Below are positions 18,861-26,946 of a stretch of 64,000 nucleotides of DNA, piece after piece. This stretch comes from Rubrivirga sp046845755 (GTDB taxonomy: Bacteria; Bacteroidota; Rhodothermia; Rhodothermales; Rubricoccaceae): contig NZ_CP177357.1 of NCBI RefSeq assembly GCF_046845755.1, positions 3,410,001-3,474,000 of the forward strand. The letters are read 5' to 3'. The notes below the pieces were generated by a model that saw only the letters and a program-made list of their open reading frames with translations, had not been told where the DNA came from and did not search any database. Every line of letters starts with the position of its first letter. The stretch's first letter is position 1. The position numbers and the translations under genes were made by a program.

Positions 18861-19537
18861 TCCCCGCGACCCGCCTGCCCACCTGGACCCCGTTCGCCCT
18901 GGCGCTGGTGCTCGCCGCCGGCCTAGCCGGCGCGGCTTGGTCCTCCTCACGCGACACCGCGCCCGCCCTCCCCTACTACGCCGACGCCGCGTTCACCCCG
19001 CAGTGGTTCGCGCCCGGCGAGGTGCCCGACGACTTCCACACTGTCGCCCCGTTCGCCCTCACCGACCAGCGCGGCCGGACGGTCACCGAGGCCGACCTCG
19101 ACGGCCGGATCACGGTCGCCAACTTCTTTTTCGCCTCGTGCCCCGGCATCTGCCCGGCGACGATGGGCAACATGGCCCGGCTGCAAACGGCGTTCGCCGA
19201 CGACGACGGCGTCCAGCTCGTGTCGCACTCCGTGACCCCGGAGCGCGACAGCCCCGAGGTGCTGGCGGCGTTCGGCGAGCAGATGCACGCCGTGGCCGAC
19301 CGCTGGCGGCTGGTGACGGGCGACCGCGCGACGATCTACGCGCTCGGCAAGCGCTCGTACTTCGCCGACGAGGATCTGGGCGAGGCCCGCCCCGCCGACG
19401 ACGCGGCGTTCACGCACACCGAGAGCTTCCTGCTCGTCGACGGCGACCGCCGCATCCGGGGCGTCTACAACGGCATGAACGCGGCGGCCGTGGCCCAGCT
19501 CATTGAGGACGTCCGCACGCTCCAGCGCGCCGGCTGA
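18857..19537 (+). CDS. SCO1/SenC-family copper chaperone
   Basis: A 226-residue protein with one N-terminal membrane segment (about 12-30) and a periplasmic thioredoxin-like SCO domain. The copper-binding CPGIC pair is Cys95/Cys99 and the third ligand His187 is present in FTHTESF. SCO proteins deliver copper to the CuA centre of cytochrome oxidase or act as thiol reductants. It closes a three-gene operon with the YHYH and MORN-like genes and precedes the heme peroxidase gene. The metal ligands point to a copper or redox theme for the whole plus-strand block. Confidence 0.93.
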   Translation: MIPATRLPTWTPFALALVLAAGLAGAAWSSSRDTAPALPYYADAAFTPQWFAPGEVPDDFHTVAPFALTDQRGRTVTEADLDGRITVANFFFASCPGICPATMGNMARLQTAFADDDGVQLVSHSVTPERDSPEVLAAFGEQMHAVADRWRLVTGDRATIYALGKRSYFADEDLGEARPADDAAFTHTESFLLVDGDRRIRGVYNGMNAAAVAQLIEDVRTLQRAG

Positions 19538-19600
19538 GGCGGGGGCGCCCTCCGCGCGCGTAGGCTTGCGCCAGCAGGGGACGCGAAACGGCCCCGCCGT

Positions 19601-19617
19601 CTACACCGCGTCTGAAC
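19601..19617 (+). promoter_or_regulatory. CTGAAC-type operator upstream of the peroxidase gene (first half degenerate)
   Basis: CTACAC-N5-CTGAAC keeps the 11-base period of the two perfect sites, with a degenerate first half. The second half begins 45 bases before the ATG at 19657 and is followed by AT-N8-GATCCT, matching the other two sites at the same offset. Confidence 0.5.
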
Positions 19618-19656
19618 ATCTCGGGCCGATCCTCCCGACGGACCTCCCGACCGCCC

Positions 19657-21030
19657 ATGCCCCGCCTCGTCGCCCTCGCCGCCGTCTCCACCCTCGTCGT
19701 GCTCGGCGCGTTCACCGCGCGCGTGGCCGGGACGCCCGTGCTCCCGGACACGCCGTACGCCTACGACACGCCGCTCCCGGCGCACCTCCGCACGCCGCCG
19801 ATCCGCGACGAGGACAACACGCCGGCGGGCAACGTCCTCACCGACGAGGGCGCCACGCTCGGGCGCGTGCTGTTCTACGACGTGCGGCTCTCGCAGAACG
19901 AGACCGTCGCGTGCGGCTCGTGCCACCTCCAGGAGCGCGGGTTTTCGGACCCCGCCCGCCTTAGCGTCGGCTTCCTCGGTGGCGAGACCGCGCGCAACTC
20001 GATGGGGCTGGCGTTCGCCCGCTACTACCGAAGCGGCCGGTTTTTCTGGGACGAGCGGGCGGCCACGCTCGAAGAGCAGACGCTGCTGCCGATCCAGGAC
20101 CACGTCGAAATGGGAATGACGCTGCCCGAGGTCGAGGCGCGGCTGGCGGCGACCGACTTCTACCCCGACCTCTTCGCCGACGCCTTCGGGAGCCCCGAGG
20201 TCACCAGCGCGCGCGTGTCGCAGGCGCTGGCGCAGTTCGTCCGCTCCATCGTCGCGCCGAACAGCCGCTACGACCAGGCCCGGGCGGCGGCCCCGAACGG
20301 CCCGCCCGGCCAGCCGCTCGCCGGCCTGACGGCGCAGGAGAACCAGGGGATGCAGCTCTTTTTCGGACCCGGGCGGTGCGCCCAGTGCCACACCGGCGAC
20401 CTGTTCGTCGGCGACCAGGCCCGCAACAACGGGCTCGACGCGACGGTGACGGATGAGGGCGCCGGCAACGGGCGCTTCAAGACCGGCTCGCTCCGCAACA
20501 TCGCGCTGACGGCGCCCTACATGCACGACGGCCGGTTCGTCACGCTCGCCGACGTGGTCCAGCACTACAGCACCGGCGTCCAGAACAGCCCCGACCTCGA
20601 CAACCGCCTCCGAAACCAGAACGGCCAGCCCCGCCGCCCGAGCTTCAACGCCGGCCAGCGCGCCGCGCTCGTGGCCTTTCTGGAAACGCTGACCGACGAG
20701 ACGATGGCGACCGACCCGCGCTGGTCGGACCCGTTCGTCGCCACCCCGACGGCCGCCGAGGAGGCCCCACCCGCGGCTGAGCTCGCGGTCATGGGCGCCA
20801 ACCCCACGCGCGGGCCCGTCGCCTTCCGCATCCGGCTGGCGAGCCCCGCCGACGTCCGGCTCGACGTGTTCTCGACGACCGGCCGCCGCGTCGCCACCCT
20901 GCTCGACGGCCCGCAGGCCGGCGAGGCCACGGCGCGCTGGGACCCGGCCGGCGTCGCCGCGGGCGTCTACCTAGCGCGGCTCGTCGTCGGCGGCGCGGTC
21001 GTGTCGCGGACCGTCACGGTCGCCCGATGA
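19657..21030 (+). CDS. di-heme cytochrome c peroxidase with C-terminal sorting-like domain
   Basis: A 457-residue exported MauG/CcpA-type di-heme peroxidase. Two CXXCH sites are present, CGSCH at 86-90 and CAQCH at 241-245, with APYMHDGRFVTLADVV as the downstream family motif. The enzyme reduces hydrogen peroxide with electrons from small cytochromes. After residue about 375 an extra domain of some 80 residues begins at GANPTRGPVAFRIRL and ends GVYLARLVVGGAVVSRTVTVAR. It resembles the beta-sandwich type A sorting domain of the type IX secretion system, so the enzyme may be surface-exposed. The stop overlaps the response-regulator start by four bases, so the enzyme and the regulator pair are one operon. 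Confidence 0.94.
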   Translation: MPRLVALAAVSTLVVLGAFTARVAGTPVLPDTPYAYDTPLPAHLRTPPIRDEDNTPAGNVLTDEGATLGRVLFYDVRLSQNETVACGSCHLQERGFSDPARLSVGFLGGETARNSMGLAFARYYRSGRFFWDERAATLEEQTLLPIQDHVEMGMTLPEVEARLAATDFYPDLFADAFGSPEVTSARVSQALAQFVRSIVAPNSRYDQARAAAPNGPPGQPLAGLTAQENQGMQLFFGPGRCAQCHTGDLFVGDQARNNGLDATVTDEGAGNGRFKTGSLRNIALTAPYMHDGRFVTLADVVQHYSTGVQNSPDLDNRLRNQNGQPRRPSFNAGQRAALVAFLETLTDETMATDPRWSDPFVATPTAAEEAPPAAELAVMGANPTRGPVAFRIRLASPADVRLDVFSTTGRRVATLLDGPQAGEATARWDPAGVAAGVYLARLVVGGAVVSRTVTVAR

Positions 21031-21704
21031 CGACGCTGCTCGTGGCCGACGACGAGCCCGCGATCCGCGGGCTGCTCCGGGACTTTTTCGAGGCCCAGGG
21101 CTACGCCGTCGTGACGGCCGCCGACGGGCACCAAGCGCTGGCGCACGCCCGCGATGCCGCGCCGGACCTGGTGCTGCTCGACGTGATGATGCCCGGGCCG
21201 GACGGCTTCGAGGTCGTCCGCCAGCTCCGCCGCGACGGACAGATCCCGGTCATCCTGCTGACCGCGCGCGTCTCCGAAACCGACCGCGTGGTCGGGCTGG
21301 AGCTGGGCGCCGACGACTACGTCACCAAGCCGTTCAGCCTGCACGAGGTGGCCGCGCGCGTCAAGGCCGTGCTCCGGCGAACGAGGGCCAGCGCGCCCCC
21401 GACCGTCCTGCGCGGCGGCGACGTGGTGCTCGACCCCGACCGGCGGCGCGTGACGGTCCGGGGCGCGGCCGTCGACCTGACGCCGTCCGAGTTCACCGTC
21501 CTGCACACGCTGATGGCCGCGCCCGGCCGCGTGATCTCGCGCGAGCAGTTGCTGGACGCGCTCGGCGCCGACGACAGCGTGCCCCGGACCGTCGACGTGC
21601 ACGTCCGCAACTTGCGCGTCAAGGTGGAGGCCGACGCGAGTGCGCCGACGCACGTCGAGACCGTCTTCGGCGTCGGCTACCGGTTTGCGGAGGGCGCTGC
21701 ATGA
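21027..21704 (+). CDS. OmpR/PhoB-family response regulator
   Basis: A 225-residue regulator with a receiver domain (acidic DDE near the N-terminus, phospho-acceptor Asp52 in LVLLDVMMPGPDGFE, Lys in YVTKPF) and a winged-helix DNA-binding domain (DLTPSEFTVLHTLM, RTVDVHVRNLRVK). This family binds 11-bp-period direct repeats, which matches the CTGAAC repeats before three units of this block. It overlaps the peroxidase gene by four bases upstream and the kinase gene by four downstream, so it would be autoregulated through the peroxidase promoter. Confidence 0.96.
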   Translation: MTTLLVADDEPAIRGLLRDFFEAQGYAVVTAADGHQALAHARDAAPDLVLLDVMMPGPDGFEVVRQLRRDGQIPVILLTARVSETDRVVGLELGADDYVTKPFSLHEVAARVKAVLRRTRASAPPTVLRGGDVVLDPDRRRVTVRGAAVDLTPSEFTVLHTLMAAPGRVISREQLLDALGADDSVPRTVDVHVRNLRVKVEADASAPTHVETVFGVGYRFAEGAA

Positions 21705-23209
21705 CCCGTTCGCTACGCTCGATCCGGACCCGGTGGACGATTGCCCTGGTGGCCGTGTGCGTGCTCGAAGCGGTGCTGGTGGCCGTCGCCGTCCGCGTGA
21801 GCACGGCCCGGGCGTTCGAGCGCTTCCTCGTTGAGGAGTCGCTCGTCGGCTTCGCCGAGGACGTGGCCCAGGCGATCGAAGAGAGCGGCTCCATCGAGGC
21901 GATCCGCCCCCGCCGAGCCGGCGCGGGCGGGCGACCTCCAGGAGGGCTGCCACCCCGCGCGGGTGTCGGACCGAGGCCGCCCGCCGGGGGACCGCCAGCC
22001 GCCGGGCAGCCTCCCTCCCGGCCTCCCCCGGGTGGGGGGAGGAGACTCGACTCGCGACTGCCGCCAGGGGGCGGGCCTGCCGGGGCGCCGGTCGTCCGCT
22101 TCGGGCTCGCCGACGCCGACGGCCGCGTCGTCCTGCCCTTCGACGGCCACCCGGTCGGCGCCGTCCTTCCGACCGACGTGCTCGCGGACGGCCGCCCCAT
22201 CCGCGTCGACGGCGCGGTCGTCGGGACAGCGCTGATCCCGACCGACGCCGCGCAAGCGCCCTCCGCGTTCGGCGCACGGAGCCCCGAGGCCCGCTTTCTC
22301 CGCGCCTCGTCGGCGGCGCTGCTGTGGGCGCTCGCCGGCTCGCTGGCGCTCGCGCTCGGGCTCGGCGTGTGGCTGGCGGGCCGCACCGCGCGGCCGCTCC
22401 GCGACCTCACCGCCGCCGCCCGCCGCATCGCCGACGGCGACCTCCGCCAGACGGTCGCCGTCGAGACGGCCGACGAGGTCGGCACACTGGCGACGGCCTT
22501 CAACGCCATGAGCGCCCGGCTCGACACCGCGACGGCCTTGCGCCGCCGGATGACGGCCGACGTGTCGCACGATCTGCGGACCCCGCTCACGGCCGTGCTC
22601 GGGACGCTCGAAGCCATCCAGACCGGCGCCCTGCCCGCCACGCCCGAGCGGCTGGCGACCGTCTACGCCGAGGCCCAGCGGCTGGGGCGCCTCATCGACG
22701 ACCTCCACACACTCGCGCTCGCGGATGCCGACGAGCTCTCGGTCCACACCGCCCGCGTCGACCCTGCCCAAGCGCTGCGGCGGGTGGCGCACAGCGTCGA
22801 GGCCGAGGCCCGCGCCGCCGATGTCACGGTCGCCGTCGACCCCGCGCCCGCGCCGCCCGTCGCCGCCGACCCCGACCGGCTGTCGCAGATTTTGGGCAAC
22901 CTGGTGGCCAACGCGCTCCGCCACACACCGGCCGGCGGCACGATCACGCTGTCGGCGCGGCCCGCGGCGGAGGGCGTGGCGCTGTCCGTCGCCGACACCG
23001 GCGCGGGGATGGCGCCCGACGTGCTGGCGGTCGTCTTCGAGCGGGCCGTCCGCGGCGACGCCGCGCGATCCGGCGAAGGCGCCGGGCTGGGGCTCAGCAT
23101 CGTCCGGTCGCTCGCGCAGGCGCAGGGCGGGACGGCCACGGCCACCAGCGAGCTCGGCGTGGGGACGACGGTGACGGTCACGCTGCCCGCGTGGACGGAC
23201 GCGAGATGA
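21701..23209 (+). CDS. membrane sensor histidine kinase with Pro/Gly-rich periplasmic insert
   Basis: A 502-residue kinase with two membrane segments (about 12-32 and 207-228), then HAMP, HisKA with DVSHDLRTP (His290), and HATPase boxes (NLVANALRHTP, DTGAGM, GAGLGLSIV). It should phosphorylate the co-encoded regulator. The periplasmic sensor region is short and contains a low-complexity Pro/Gly/Arg-rich stretch at about residues 70-127. In the DNA this corresponds to a GC hairpin and poly-C/poly-G tracts, as if a palindromic repeat had been inserted in frame. The sensed cue is unknown; a Spy-like gene downstream and the metal and redox genes upstream suggest envelope or metal stress. Confidence 0.93.
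   Translation: MTRSLRSIRTRWTIALVAVCVLEAVLVAVAVRVSTARAFERFLVEESLVGFAEDVAQAIEESGSIEAIRPRRAGAGGRPPGGLPPRAGVGPRPPAGGPPAAGQPPSRPPPGGGRRLDSRLPPGGGPAGAPVVRFGLADADGRVVLPFDGHPVGAVLPTDVLADGRPIRVDGAVVGTALIPTDAAQAPSAFGARSPEARFLRASSAALLWALAGSLALALGLGVWLAGRTARPLRDLTAAARRIADGDLRQTVAVETADEVGTLATAFNAMSARLDTATALRRRMTADVSHDLRTPLTAVLGTLEAIQTGALPATPERLATVYAEAQRLGRLIDDLHTLALADADELSVHTARVDPAQALRRVAHSVEAEARAADVTVAVDPAPAPPVAADPDRLSQILGNLVANALRHTPAGGTITLSARPAAEGVALSVADTGAGMAPDVLAVVFERAVRGDAARSGEGAGLGLSIVRSLAQAQGGTATATSELGVGTTVTVTLPAWTDAR
22022..22042 (+). repeat. palindrome inside the kinase gene
   Basis: An inverted repeat of eight bases (CCTCCCCC / GGGGGAGG, loop of five) lies within the low-complexity part of the kinase sensor region, in a stretch of C and G runs. 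It looks like a small interspersed palindrome inserted in frame. A similar C-run/G-run tract occurs in the Spy-like gene around 23475-23515. Confidence 0.4.
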
Positions 23210-23228
23210 GGCGAGATCGGGACGGGAC

Positions 23229-23245
23229 CTGAACCCGCCCTGAAC
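23229..23245 (+). promoter_or_regulatory. direct-repeat operator CTGAAC-N5-CTGAAC upstream of the Spy-like gene
   Basis: Two perfect CTGAAC copies with an 11-base period. The second starts 46 bases before the ATG at 23286 and is followed by AT-N8-GATCCT, as at the other two sites. It lies in the 76-base gap after the kinase gene. Confidence 0.65.
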
Positions 23246-23285
23246 ATTGACGCGGGATCCTGTGGGCGTCCCCCTCCCCACCCCG

Positions 23286-23663
23286 ATGATTCGCCTCCTC
23301 TCCCTCCTTTCCGCCCTGCTCGCCCTGGGCGCCTGCGCCTCGTCGGCCGACACCGCGCGCGACGACGACCGTATCGCCCAAACGCTCGCGTCGATCGACA
23401 CCGCCGTCGACCTGACCGACGCCCAGTCCCAACGCGTCCGGGAGATCCTGGTCGCGCAAGAGGCCAACCGGCCCTCCCGTCCCTCCCGGGGCGGGCAGGG
23501 GGGGCAGGCCGGCCCGCCTCGCGGCGGCGACCGGGACGCCCAGCGCGCCGAGGTCGACCGCCAGATCGAGGCCGTGCTCACCGACGACCAGGTCGCCGCT
23601 TTCCGCACCTGGCGCGCATCCCAGCCGACGCCGCAGGACCGGCCCCCGCGCGGCAGCCGCTGA
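23286..23663 (+). CDS. Spy/CpxP-like small lipoprotein
   Basis: A 125-residue lipoprotein (lipobox LALGAC, Cys17). Two LTxxQ-like motifs, LTDAQSQRV near residue 48 and LTDDQVAAF near 100, sit in amphipathic helices as in Spy/CpxP/CnrX-type periplasmic proteins, which sense or chaperone under envelope or metal stress. A Pro/Arg/Gly-rich stretch lies between them. Its own CTGAAC direct repeat sits 46 bases upstream and it directly follows the two-component genes, so it is probably an output and feedback partner of that system. Confidence 0.8.
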   Translation: MIRLLSLLSALLALGACASSADTARDDDRIAQTLASIDTAVDLTDAQSQRVREILVAQEANRPSRPSRGGQGGQAGPPRGGDRDAQRAEVDRQIEAVLTDDQVAAFRTWRASQPTPQDRPPRGSR

Positions 23664-23697
23664 GCCCACCGGCGGAGGGGCGTCGTGCGAGTCTCCC

Positions 23698-25329
23698 CTA
23701 CCGCCCGGACCCGACCACCACGCCCGCCCACGGCCCGAGCGCCAGCCTCTCCCCGACCTCGGTGCCCTCCTGCCCGCGCGCCGTCGCCAGCCGAACGCTC
23801 GCGCCCTGGAAGGCGGGCGGCACCACCACCTCAGCCACGCCGTCGCCGAGGTGGAGCAGCACGAGGGTATCGCCGCCGCGCACGAACGCGAACACGTCGT
23901 CCGGCCCGCCGTCGACCGCGACGTAGTCGCCGGATTGCAGCGACGCCGACGCCCCCCGCACCGCGAGCGCGCGGCGGTAGAACGCGAGGGGCGAGTCCGG
24001 GTCGGCCGTCTCGGTCGCCACGTTGACGGTCTCGTGGGTCGGGTGGAGCGGCAGCCAGAAATCGGACGGGTCGGCGTCCGAAAAGCCCGCGCCGGGCGTG
24101 GCGTTCCACGCCATCGGCGTGCGGCAGCCGTCGCGGCTCAGCTCCGGCAGGCCGCTCCGGATCCCCCACGGGTCCACGCGCCGGTCGGCGGGCACGTCCA
24201 CCTCGGGCATCCCCAGCTCGTCGCCGTAGTACAGCGTCGGCGCGCCGCGCAGCGTCAGCAGCAGCAGCCCCGCCAGCCGCACCGACGCCGGCCCGAGCCG
24301 GCTCGCGATCCGCCGCTCGTCGTGGTTGCCGAGCACGTAGTTCGGCCACGCCCCGTCGGGCAGCGCCGCCTCCAGCGCGTCGACGTGCGCGCGCACGGCC
24401 GCGGCCGTCCACTCGGTCGCCAGCAGGCCGAAGTTGAACGGGAGGTGCAGGCCACCAAGGGTTCCGTCGGCGGTCGGCGTGCCGTAGTAGCCCGCCCACT
24501 TGGCGAGGTTGTCGAACCCGTGGATCTCGCCGATCGCCACGCGGTCCCGCCCATCGAAGCCGTCGACCGTCTGGCGGATCTGGGCGAACAGGCCGTGCAC
24601 GTCGGCGTGCCCCTGGTCGTGGACGTGGATCTGGGAGTCGTACTCGCCGCGCGGCTTGTGGAGCACGGCCGGCGCGTCCGCCAGCGGGTTGTCGCGCAGC
24701 GCCGGGTCCTTGGCGATGAGGTGCGCCACGTCGATCCGGAAGCCGTCGACGCCGCGCGCCATCCAGAACCGCAGCGTGTCCAGCATCTCGGCGACGACCT
24801 CGGGGTTGCGCCAGTTGAGGTCCGGCTGCTCGCGCAGGAACGAGTGCAGGTAATACTGGCCCGTCGCCTCGTCGAACGTCCACGCCGGGCCGCCAAAGTG
24901 GCTCAGCCAGTTGTTCGGCGGCGACCCGTCGGGCTTCGGGTCCCGCCACACGTACCAGTCCCGCTTCGGGTTGTCCCGCGACGACCGGCTCTCCACAAAC
25001 CACGCGTGCTGGTCCGACGAGTGGTTGGGCACGAAGTCGACGATGAGCTTCAGGCCCAGCCCGTGCGCCGTCTCCGCCAGCCGGTCGAAGTCCGCAAGCG
25101 TCCCGTACGGCGGGTCCACGTCGCGGTAATCGGACACGTCGTATCCGAAATCCGCTTGCGGGGACGGGTAGAACGGGCTCAGCCAGACCGCCCCCACGCC
25201 GAGGTCGGCGAGGTACGGCAGGCGCGCGGTGATGCCGGGCAAGTCGCCGAGCCCGTCGGCGTCGGCGTCCTGAAACGAGCGGGGGTAGACCTGGTAGACG
25301 ACGGCCGTCTGCCACCACGGGCGGGACAT
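23698..25329 (-). CDS. GH13 alpha-glucosidase / oligo-1,6-glucosidase type
   Basis: A 543-residue cytoplasmic GH13 enzyme without a signal peptide. It begins WWQTAVVYQVYPRSFQD, typical of oligo-1,6-glucosidase or alpha-glucosidase. Catalytic residues are nucleophile Asp200 (GFRIDVAHL), acid/base Glu268 (AIGEIHGF) and Asp337 (LGNHDERR). A C-terminal beta domain is present. It should release glucose from short alpha-glucosides taken up from outside; sucrose, maltose or isomaltose specificity cannot be fixed from the sequence. It is divergent from the esterase gene and convergent with the Spy-like gene (34-base gap). Confidence 0.94.
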   Translation of the reverse strand: MSRPWWQTAVVYQVYPRSFQDADADGLGDLPGITARLPYLADLGVGAVWLSPFYPSPQADFGYDVSDYRDVDPPYGTLADFDRLAETAHGLGLKLIVDFVPNHSSDQHAWFVESRSSRDNPKRDWYVWRDPKPDGSPPNNWLSHFGGPAWTFDEATGQYYLHSFLREQPDLNWRNPEVVAEMLDTLRFWMARGVDGFRIDVAHLIAKDPALRDNPLADAPAVLHKPRGEYDSQIHVHDQGHADVHGLFAQIRQTVDGFDGRDRVAIGEIHGFDNLAKWAGYYGTPTADGTLGGLHLPFNFGLLATEWTAAAVRAHVDALEAALPDGAWPNYVLGNHDERRIASRLGPASVRLAGLLLLTLRGAPTLYYGDELGMPEVDVPADRRVDPWGIRSGLPELSRDGCRTPMAWNATPGAGFSDADPSDFWLPLHPTHETVNVATETADPDSPLAFYRRALAVRGASASLQSGDYVAVDGGPDDVFAFVRGGDTLVLLHLGDGVAEVVVPPAFQGASVRLATARGQEGTEVGERLALGPWAGVVVGSGR

Positions 25330-25464
25330 GCGGGGCGGGGAGTGCGTGCCCGGTGAAGCGCGCCCGGACGGTCCCGGTTTCCCGGTAGGCCCCTCCCCCA
25401 CCTGCTGCCGCAAGCCCGTCACCCTCCCCCGGCCCCTCCACCCGACCGGCCTGCCCCCGCGCCG

Positions 25465-25472
25465 TAGACTCC
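25465..25472 (+). promoter_or_regulatory. possible -7 element of the esterase gene
   Basis: TAGACTCC lies 21 bases before the ATG at 25494. Only the TA and the position fit the TAnnTTG pattern, so support is weak. Confidence 0.3.
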
Positions 25473-25493
25473 TGCACCCCTGCCCGCCTCGCC

Positions 25494-26927
25494 ATGTCTC
25501 GGACCTTGCTCGCGGCGCTCGCCCTCGCCGTCCTTGCGACCGCCGGCGCCGCCCAGACGGCCACCCTCTACGCGACCCTCGACTTGCGCCAGCCCCTCGC
25601 CGACGGCTGGGTCGACCCCGGCGAGACCGTCGGCCTGCGCGGCAGCGTCGCCCCGCTCTCGTGGGACGCCACGGCGCCCGCCACCGACCCCGACGGCGAC
25701 GGCCTCTACACGCTCGCGGTCCCCTTCGCCGTGTCCGAGGATGGCCTCCGCGTCGAGCTCAAGATCAAGGTCGACGACCGCGACGGCGACGCGCCGAACG
25801 AGGGGTGGCAGGAAGGGCCGAACCACGCCGTCGCGCTGACGGCCGGCGTCGGCGCCGGGCTGATGCTGCGGTGGCCCGCCCGGCCCACCGCCTCGCCGTC
25901 GAGCATCACCGGGCGGATCGACACGATGCCCGCCGTCGAGGGCGCCGGGCTCGCCCCGCGCGACGTCTACGTCTGGCTTCCCCCGGGCTACGCCGACACC
26001 GACGCCCGCTACCCCGTCCTCTACCTCCACGACGGCGCGGGCGTGTTCGGGACCGAGGCCGGTTCGGAGTGGGGCATGGACGAGGCCGCGACGGCCCTCA
26101 TCGAGGCCGGCGAGATCGAGCCGCTCATCATCGTGGCCGTCGCCAACACCGACCGCCGCACCGACGAGTACACGCCGACCGCCACGGCGTGGGAACGCAC
26201 GATGGTCCGTGTCGGGCCGCCGACCGCCAGCGACCCTGCCCTCGGCCCGATGACGGGCGCGTTCCGGATCGAGGGCGCGCCCGACGACGACCCCGCCGTG
26301 GTGGCCCTCGCCGACAGCGCGCTGACGGTCACGGTCCCTGGACAGGGCGGGCCCCAGCCGCTCCAGCGATTGCCCGACGGCCGGTTCTACCTCGCCAACG
26401 GCGACATCACGCTCGAGCCCGTCCGCGACGCCGACGGCGCCGTCCGTACGGTCCGCGCCACGCGCCCGCCCGCGGGCGGCCTCGGCGAGGCCTACGGCCA
26501 GTTCTTGGTCGACGTGCTCAAACCCCAGGTCGACGAGCTCTTCCGCACGCGGCCCGGCCCCCAAGACACCGGGCTCGGCGGGGCGTCGCTGGGCGGGCTG
26601 ATCACGATGCACCTCGGCGCCATGCGCCCCGACGTGTTCGGCCGCCTCCTCGTCGCCTCCCCGTCCGTCTGGTGGGACGACAAGGTGCTCTTGCGCACCG
26701 TCGCCGCCGTCACCCCGTCGCCCGGCCAGCGCGTCTGGGTCGACATCGGGACCGACGAGGGCGGCTCGATGGTCCCCGACGCGCGGCGGCTGGCGGCGCT
26801 CCTGGTCGAAACCGGGTGGGACGCCGCGCTCGTCCGCTATGTCGAGGCGGAGGGCGCGGGCCACGACACGGGCGCGTGGCAGGCCCGGGCGCCCGACATG
26901 CTCCGCTTCCTCTTCCCCACCGAGTAG
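25494..26927 (+). CDS. exported alpha/beta-hydrolase esterase (enterochelin-esterase/Esterase D-like)
   Basis: A 477-residue protein with a signal peptide (cleavage after AQT near residue 22). Residues about 22-140 form a beta-sandwich like the carbohydrate- or glycogen-binding modules found before such esterases. The hydrolase domain has YVWLPPGY, YPVLYLHDG and the nucleophile elbow GGASLGG with Ser365; a late His in GAGHDTGAW could complete the triad. Family members cleave acyl groups from polysaccharides or act on siderophore esters. It sits divergently from the GH13 gene, fitting a polysaccharide context. Confidence 0.87.
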   Translation: MSRTLLAALALAVLATAGAAQTATLYATLDLRQPLADGWVDPGETVGLRGSVAPLSWDATAPATDPDGDGLYTLAVPFAVSEDGLRVELKIKVDDRDGDAPNEGWQEGPNHAVALTAGVGAGLMLRWPARPTASPSSITGRIDTMPAVEGAGLAPRDVYVWLPPGYADTDARYPVLYLHDGAGVFGTEAGSEWGMDEAATALIEAGEIEPLIIVAVANTDRRTDEYTPTATAWERTMVRVGPPTASDPALGPMTGAFRIEGAPDDDPAVVALADSALTVTVPGQGGPQPLQRLPDGRFYLANGDITLEPVRDADGAVRTVRATRPPAGGLGEAYGQFLVDVLKPQVDELFRTRPGPQDTGLGGASLGGLITMHLGAMRPDVFGRLLVASPSVWWDDKVLLRTVAAVTPSPGQRVWVDIGTDEGGSMVPDARRLAALLVETGWDAALVRYVEAEGAGHDTGAWQARAPDMLRFLFPTE

Positions 26928-26946
26928 CCTCAGGCCCGCATCTCGG

